The translations under genes and the position numbers were made by a program. Under the pieces are notes generated by a model. The model saw nothing but the letters and a program-made list of their open reading frames with translations, had not been told where the DNA came from and ran no database searches. DNA of 7,517 nt, taken from positions 1-7,517 of the forward strand of contig JBKHJA010000111.1 of NCBI GenBank assembly GCA_046538375.1. The letters run 5' to 3'. Every line of letters starts with the position of its first letter. Positions within the stretch are counted from its first letter, which is position 1. Of this stretch, positions 4,710 through 7,517 are shown in pieces. This stretch comes from JBKHJA01 sp046538375 (lineage in GTDB: Bacteria > Acidobacteriota > Aminicenantia > Aminicenantales > Aminicenantaceae).

Positions 4710-6249
4710 CGCCGCGGGAAGATGGATCCCAGATAAGATTAATGATAAAAAAGTCGTTCCATTCCAGGGGGTAGGAAAATATATCCCTGACGGAAGGAAA
4801 GCTTCACCCCCTATCGTAACCGGCGCTCATTATCCCAAAGATGGAAATAAAGTCCTTCCCAGCCTGGCTGAAGCCTTGGAGAAAGCAGGGATCCGTGACG
4901 GAATGACCGTCTCTACTCACCATCATTTCCGCAACGGTGATCTGGTGGCCAATAAATTGTTTGATACCATCGCGGAGATGGGAATAAAAGACATCAGGTG
5001 GTACCCCAGCGCTTCATTCCCCTGTCATGCTCCTATCATCAAGCATATGGAATCAGGTGTGGTCCACCACATCGAAGGAAGCATGAACGGACCTCTGGGG
5101 GAATACTGCTCAAGAGGAAAAATGAGAGGACAAGGAATACTCCGTTCCCATGGCTGCAGATACAGAGCTGTCCAGGATGGGGAAGTGCATATAGATATCG
5201 CTGTGATTGCTGCTCCTGCGGCTGATCCTTTTGGCAATGCCAACGGTTTAACCGGAAAATCAGCCTGTGGTCTGCTGGGATTCGCGCTGGCTGATTCCCA
5301 ATACGCAGACAAGGTTATCGTGGTCACAGACAATCTCATCCCTTTTCCTTGCATCCCTTGGCAAATTCACGGCAATCATGTGGATTATGTGGTCACCATG
5401 GAAGAAATTGGCGATGCAGCCAAAATAGTCTCTGGAACCACCCGCATAACCAGAAGTCCTGCCCGTCTTTTGATAGCAGAATACGTGGCCCGCTTTATCA
5501 AGGAGGCTGGGATTATGAAAGACGAATTTTCATTTCAAGCCGGTGCTGGAGGTACTGCTTTAGCCTTTGTCATGTATCTCAGAGAATTCATGAAAAAAGC
5601 AAACGTCAAAGCACGATTCGTAAGGGGAGGGAGCACTCAATACCTGGTCCAGCTGCTTGAGGAAGGCCTAACCGATTATATCCTGGATGGACAGACATTT
5701 GATCTGGAGGGTGTGAGATCCATGAGAGAGAATCCCGGCCATGTCAACACCAGCCCCTTCACCAGCTACAATTATCACGGCAAGGGAAACTTTGCCAGCA
5801 TGGTGGACGCTGTGGTGCTGGGAGCGACGGAAATAGATATTCATTTTAACGCCAATGTGGTCACCCATTCTGATGGTCTGCTTCTGCATGGAATAGGAGG
5901 ATGGCAGGACTGCCTATTCTCCAAATGTACCATCCTGGCTGTGCCTTCCTTTCGCGATCGGATTCCTGTGATCGTGGATAAAGTCACCACCCTGTGCGGG
6001 CCCGGAGAGCTGGTAGATGTGGTGGCCACAGAAAAGGGGATAGCCATCAATCCCCGACGGAAAGACTTGCTTGAAACCATGAAAAGATCCACCCTGCCCA
6101 TCCGCCCTCTCCAGGATATCAAGAAAGAAGTCGAACAAGTATGCGGAGGATCACCATCTCCTCCAAAAATAGAGAAAAACCGCGTTGTGGCCGCCATACA
6201 ATGGGTGGACGGCACTATAATAGATGTGGTTTACAAAGTGGCAGATTAA
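4693..6249 (+). CDS. citF: Citrate lyase alpha subunit (citrate:acetyl-carrier transferase)
   Basis: A 518-residue CitF, close to the ~510 of E. coli. It swaps the acetyl group on the carrier arm for citrate, producing the citryl-thioester that CitE then cleaves, in a cytosolic alpha/beta/gamma complex. Family blocks are clear along the whole length: DGMTVSTHHHFRNGDL near residue 73, CHAPI (about 110-115), GPLGEYCSRG, the FGNANG-LTGKSACG region (about 178-192), VGGT-like IGDAAKIVSGTTR, FSFQAGAGGTALA (about 278-290), VDAVVLGATEIDIHFNANV (about 370-388), the SDGLLLHGIGG region, and a C-terminal IDVVYKV ending. The N-terminal ~35 residues (GRWIPDKI, GKYIPDG) differ from the E. coli start but are well supported by the ribosome site. 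It overlaps citDE by 17 bp and is last in the operon. The gene ends 28 bp from a convergent aminotransferase. The accessory genes citC, citG and citX needed to charge the carrier are not in this window. Confidence 0.96.
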   Translation: MKGQNNAAGRWIPDKINDKKVVPFQGVGKYIPDGRKASPPIVTGAHYPKDGNKVLPSLAEALEKAGIRDGMTVSTHHHFRNGDLVANKLFDTIAEMGIKDIRWYPSASFPCHAPIIKHMESGVVHHIEGSMNGPLGEYCSRGKMRGQGILRSHGCRYRAVQDGEVHIDIAVIAAPAADPFGNANGLTGKSACGLLGFALADSQYADKVIVVTDNLIPFPCIPWQIHGNHVDYVVTMEEIGDAAKIVSGTTRITRSPARLLIAEYVARFIKEAGIMKDEFSFQAGAGGTALAFVMYLREFMKKANVKARFVRGGSTQYLVQLLEEGLTDYILDGQTFDLEGVRSMRENPGHVNTSPFTSYNYHGKGNFASMVDAVVLGATEIDIHFNANVVTHSDGLLLHGIGGWQDCLFSKCTILAVPSFRDRIPVIVDKVTTLCGPGELVDVVATEKGIAINPRRKDLLETMKRSTLPIRPLQDIKKEVEQVCGGSPSPPKIEKNRVVAAIQWVDGTIIDVVYKVAD

Positions 6250-6277
6250 TCCCTGTCCGTTACACCAGCAGTTTTTT

Positions 6278-7402
6278 TTAATCCTTTTTATTGCGGATTT
6301 CATCAAGGCCTTCTTGGACTAGATTCAGGGCCCTTTTAAGATAACTTTCTTCTACTCCGAACCCAAAGCGGAGATAATGATCCATCTCAAAGTGCTCTCC
6401 CGGAACCAAAAGAACATCCTTACTCTCCCTCAGCCTGTTAACCAGCTCTATGGAGTTTACGTTCAGATTGTACCGGGGGAAGACTATAGCTCCAGCTTTG
6501 GGAGGAATCCATGTCAAGAGGCCATCCTGTTTTTTGAACCAAGATTCGAGAACATTGAAGTTTGTGCGTATGATATTTCGTGTTCTTTCCAGAATTTTCT
6601 TCCTATTTTCAAGATCCAGAGCTATACGAGCCAGACGATCGCTCACCGAGGTTATGGAAATGGTGGTGTAATCATGGTACGGCCAAATTCTCTGGATAAA
6701 ATCCTCTGGAGCCACCATCCATCCCGTTCTCAGACCCGGGAGTCCGTAAGCTTTGGAGAGTCCACAACTTACCACCACTCTGTCATACTCTCCCCAAAAA
6801 CTTGGGGTTATGCTGCCGTTCATCTCAGCGCCTTGATAGACCTCATCAGAAAATATCCAAGCTCCGGTTTTATCAGCCAGTTCAATCAGAGTCTTCCTGG
6901 CCTCTTTACTGAGCTGGCTTCCTGTGGGATTGTTGGGATTGGTGATAACAATCATCTTTGTCTTTTTGGTCACCAATTTTTTGATCTCGGATAGATCGGG
7001 ATTCCATCCCAGATCTTCTCTGAGAAAGAATGATTTCGCGTGGGCATCAAAACCTCTCATCAAGCCCCAAATTTGCATATAATTTGGCTTCATGAATATA
7101 ACTTCATCGCCTGGTTCGATATTTGCCCACATCAACAGAAAATTGGCTTCGGCTGAACCTGTGGTCACTAAAATATTTTCGATATTGGATCCCTGATAAT
7201 ACTGGCTTATTTTCTCCCTCAACTCCGCAGTTCCGTTGGATTGAACATACCCCAGACTTGTCTTTAAAATTTCTTTCCACTCCTCTTCACTCATAAGCTC
7301 TTCAAAAATAAAGGGATGCACACCGCTTTCTGAAAGGTTGTAGGCGACAACATTCTCCCATTTCGACTGCATGCGTTCCATCTTAAAATGTTCGATCTTC
7401 AT
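6278..7402 (-). CDS. Class I/II pyridoxal-phosphate aminotransferase, substrate unknown
   Basis: A 374-residue fold-type I aminotransferase. Visible: LGYVQSNGTAELREKIS (50-66), the cofactor phosphate loop region TTGSAEAN (80-87), NPNNPTG (155-161), SDEVY with Asp186 and Tyr189 contacting the cofactor, Schiff-base Lys217 in SCGLSKAYGLPGLR, Arg225, and carboxylate-binding Arg345 in YLRFGFG. The N-terminus, with NLSESGVHPF (22-31), resembles a broad group of small aspartate/aromatic-type and capreomycidine-synthase-like enzymes, so the amino donor cannot be named. AAAGGAG lies 6 nt before the ATG on the minus strand. It is transcribed toward citF and is not in the citrate operon. A role supplying 2-oxoglutarate or other keto acids from amino acids is possible but unproven. 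Confidence 0.92.
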   Translation of the reverse strand: MKIEHFKMERMQSKWENVVAYNLSESGVHPFIFEELMSEEEWKEILKTSLGYVQSNGTAELREKISQYYQGSNIENILVTTGSAEANFLLMWANIEPGDEVIFMKPNYMQIWGLMRGFDAHAKSFFLREDLGWNPDLSEIKKLVTKKTKMIVITNPNNPTGSQLSKEARKTLIELADKTGAWIFSDEVYQGAEMNGSITPSFWGEYDRVVVSCGLSKAYGLPGLRTGWMVAPEDFIQRIWPYHDYTTISITSVSDRLARIALDLENRKKILERTRNIIRTNFNVLESWFKKQDGLLTWIPPKAGAIVFPRYNLNVNSIELVNRLRESKDVLLVPGEHFEMDHYLRFGFGVEESYLKRALNLVQEGLDEIRNKKD

Positions 7403-7517
7403 TTCTAACTCCTTTCATTTCTATAGAATTTGAGATCTTATAATAAATAACCTCTCATTGTATATAATGGTTTTGTGGATTCAGACCAAAATGAATCGCA
7501 ATTTTAGGTGTATCTCC
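7403..7517 (-). promoter_or_regulatory. AT-rich upstream region of the aminotransferase gene
   Basis: It holds the aminotransferase ribosome site (AAAGGAG on the minus strand, 7409-7415). Several TATA-like hexamers occur on both strands (for example TATAAT on the plus strand at 7439-7444 and 7463-7468), but none has a convincing -35 at proper spacing. A near-palindrome, CATTGTATATAATG (7456-7469, 6 of 7 pairs), could be a regulator site. A plus-strand ATG at 7491 opens a frame running off the window but has no ribosome site. Confidence 0.4.

Noticed and set aside
6250..6280. Possible intrinsic terminator between citF and the aminotransferase gene
   Set aside because: There is a run of eight T (6272-6279) but only 3-bp stems can be drawn before it, so I cannot support a hairpin terminator.
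6377..6994. 205-codon plus-strand frame opposite the aminotransferase
   Set aside because: The minus-strand protein carries all aminotransferase motifs in this interval, so the plus frame is a shadow.
7491..7517. Start of a plus-strand gene running off the right edge
   Set aside because: Only nine codons are visible and there is no ribosome binding site before the ATG.

Overview
The window is 7.5 kb of bacterial chromosome with moderate G+C, strong Shine-Dalgarno sites and AT-rich gaps. It carries five full-length metabolic genes plus two copies of a structured, repeated non-coding element. The gene content (citrate lyase, an isocitrate dehydrogenase-type enzyme, an ALDH7 dehydrogenase, an aminotransferase) suggests an anaerobic or fermentative amino-acid/organic-acid user. 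I cannot place it in a phylum from this sequence alone.

Layout: positions 1-198 hold the right part of a repeat element, followed by a candidate promoter and an antiquitin-type aldehyde dehydrogenase (299-1822, +). The gap at 1823-2242 has no gene. It contains a complete ~200-bp MITE-like element (about 1971-2171) with interrupted terminal inverted repeats and an imperfect 8-bp flanking duplication. Its right half is identical over 106 bp to the copy at 93-198. A good sigma-70-type promoter (2187-2215) then leads into a three-gene operon: an isocitrate/isopropylmalate dehydrogenase-family enzyme (2243-3424), a fused citrate lyase gamma (CitD) plus beta (CitE) protein (3483-4709), and citrate lyase alpha (CitF, 4693-6249), which overlaps citDE by 17 bp. 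A convergent class I/II aminotransferase lies at 7402-6278 (-).

How the genes may work together (inference): CitD, CitE and CitF are all the structural subunits of citrate lyase, which splits citrate into oxaloacetate and acetate. The operon's first gene would interconvert isocitrate and 2-oxoglutarate, and its cofactor-site residues look NADP-type. With an aconitase encoded elsewhere, the operon could run 2-oxoglutarate to isocitrate to citrate to oxaloacetate plus acetate (a short reductive-TCA or glutamate-catabolic segment), or the reverse side of citrate use. The ALDH7 enzyme, probably acting on 2-aminoadipate semialdehyde, and the aminotransferase would be consistent with amino-acid catabolism but are transcribed separately. 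Citrate lyase accessory genes (citC, citG, citX) are not in the window.

The most unusual points are the duplicated structured element, which sits just upstream of two separate promoters and has a conserved right arm but a divergent left arm; the CitD-CitE fusion; and a substrate-site substitution in the isocitrate dehydrogenase-like protein.
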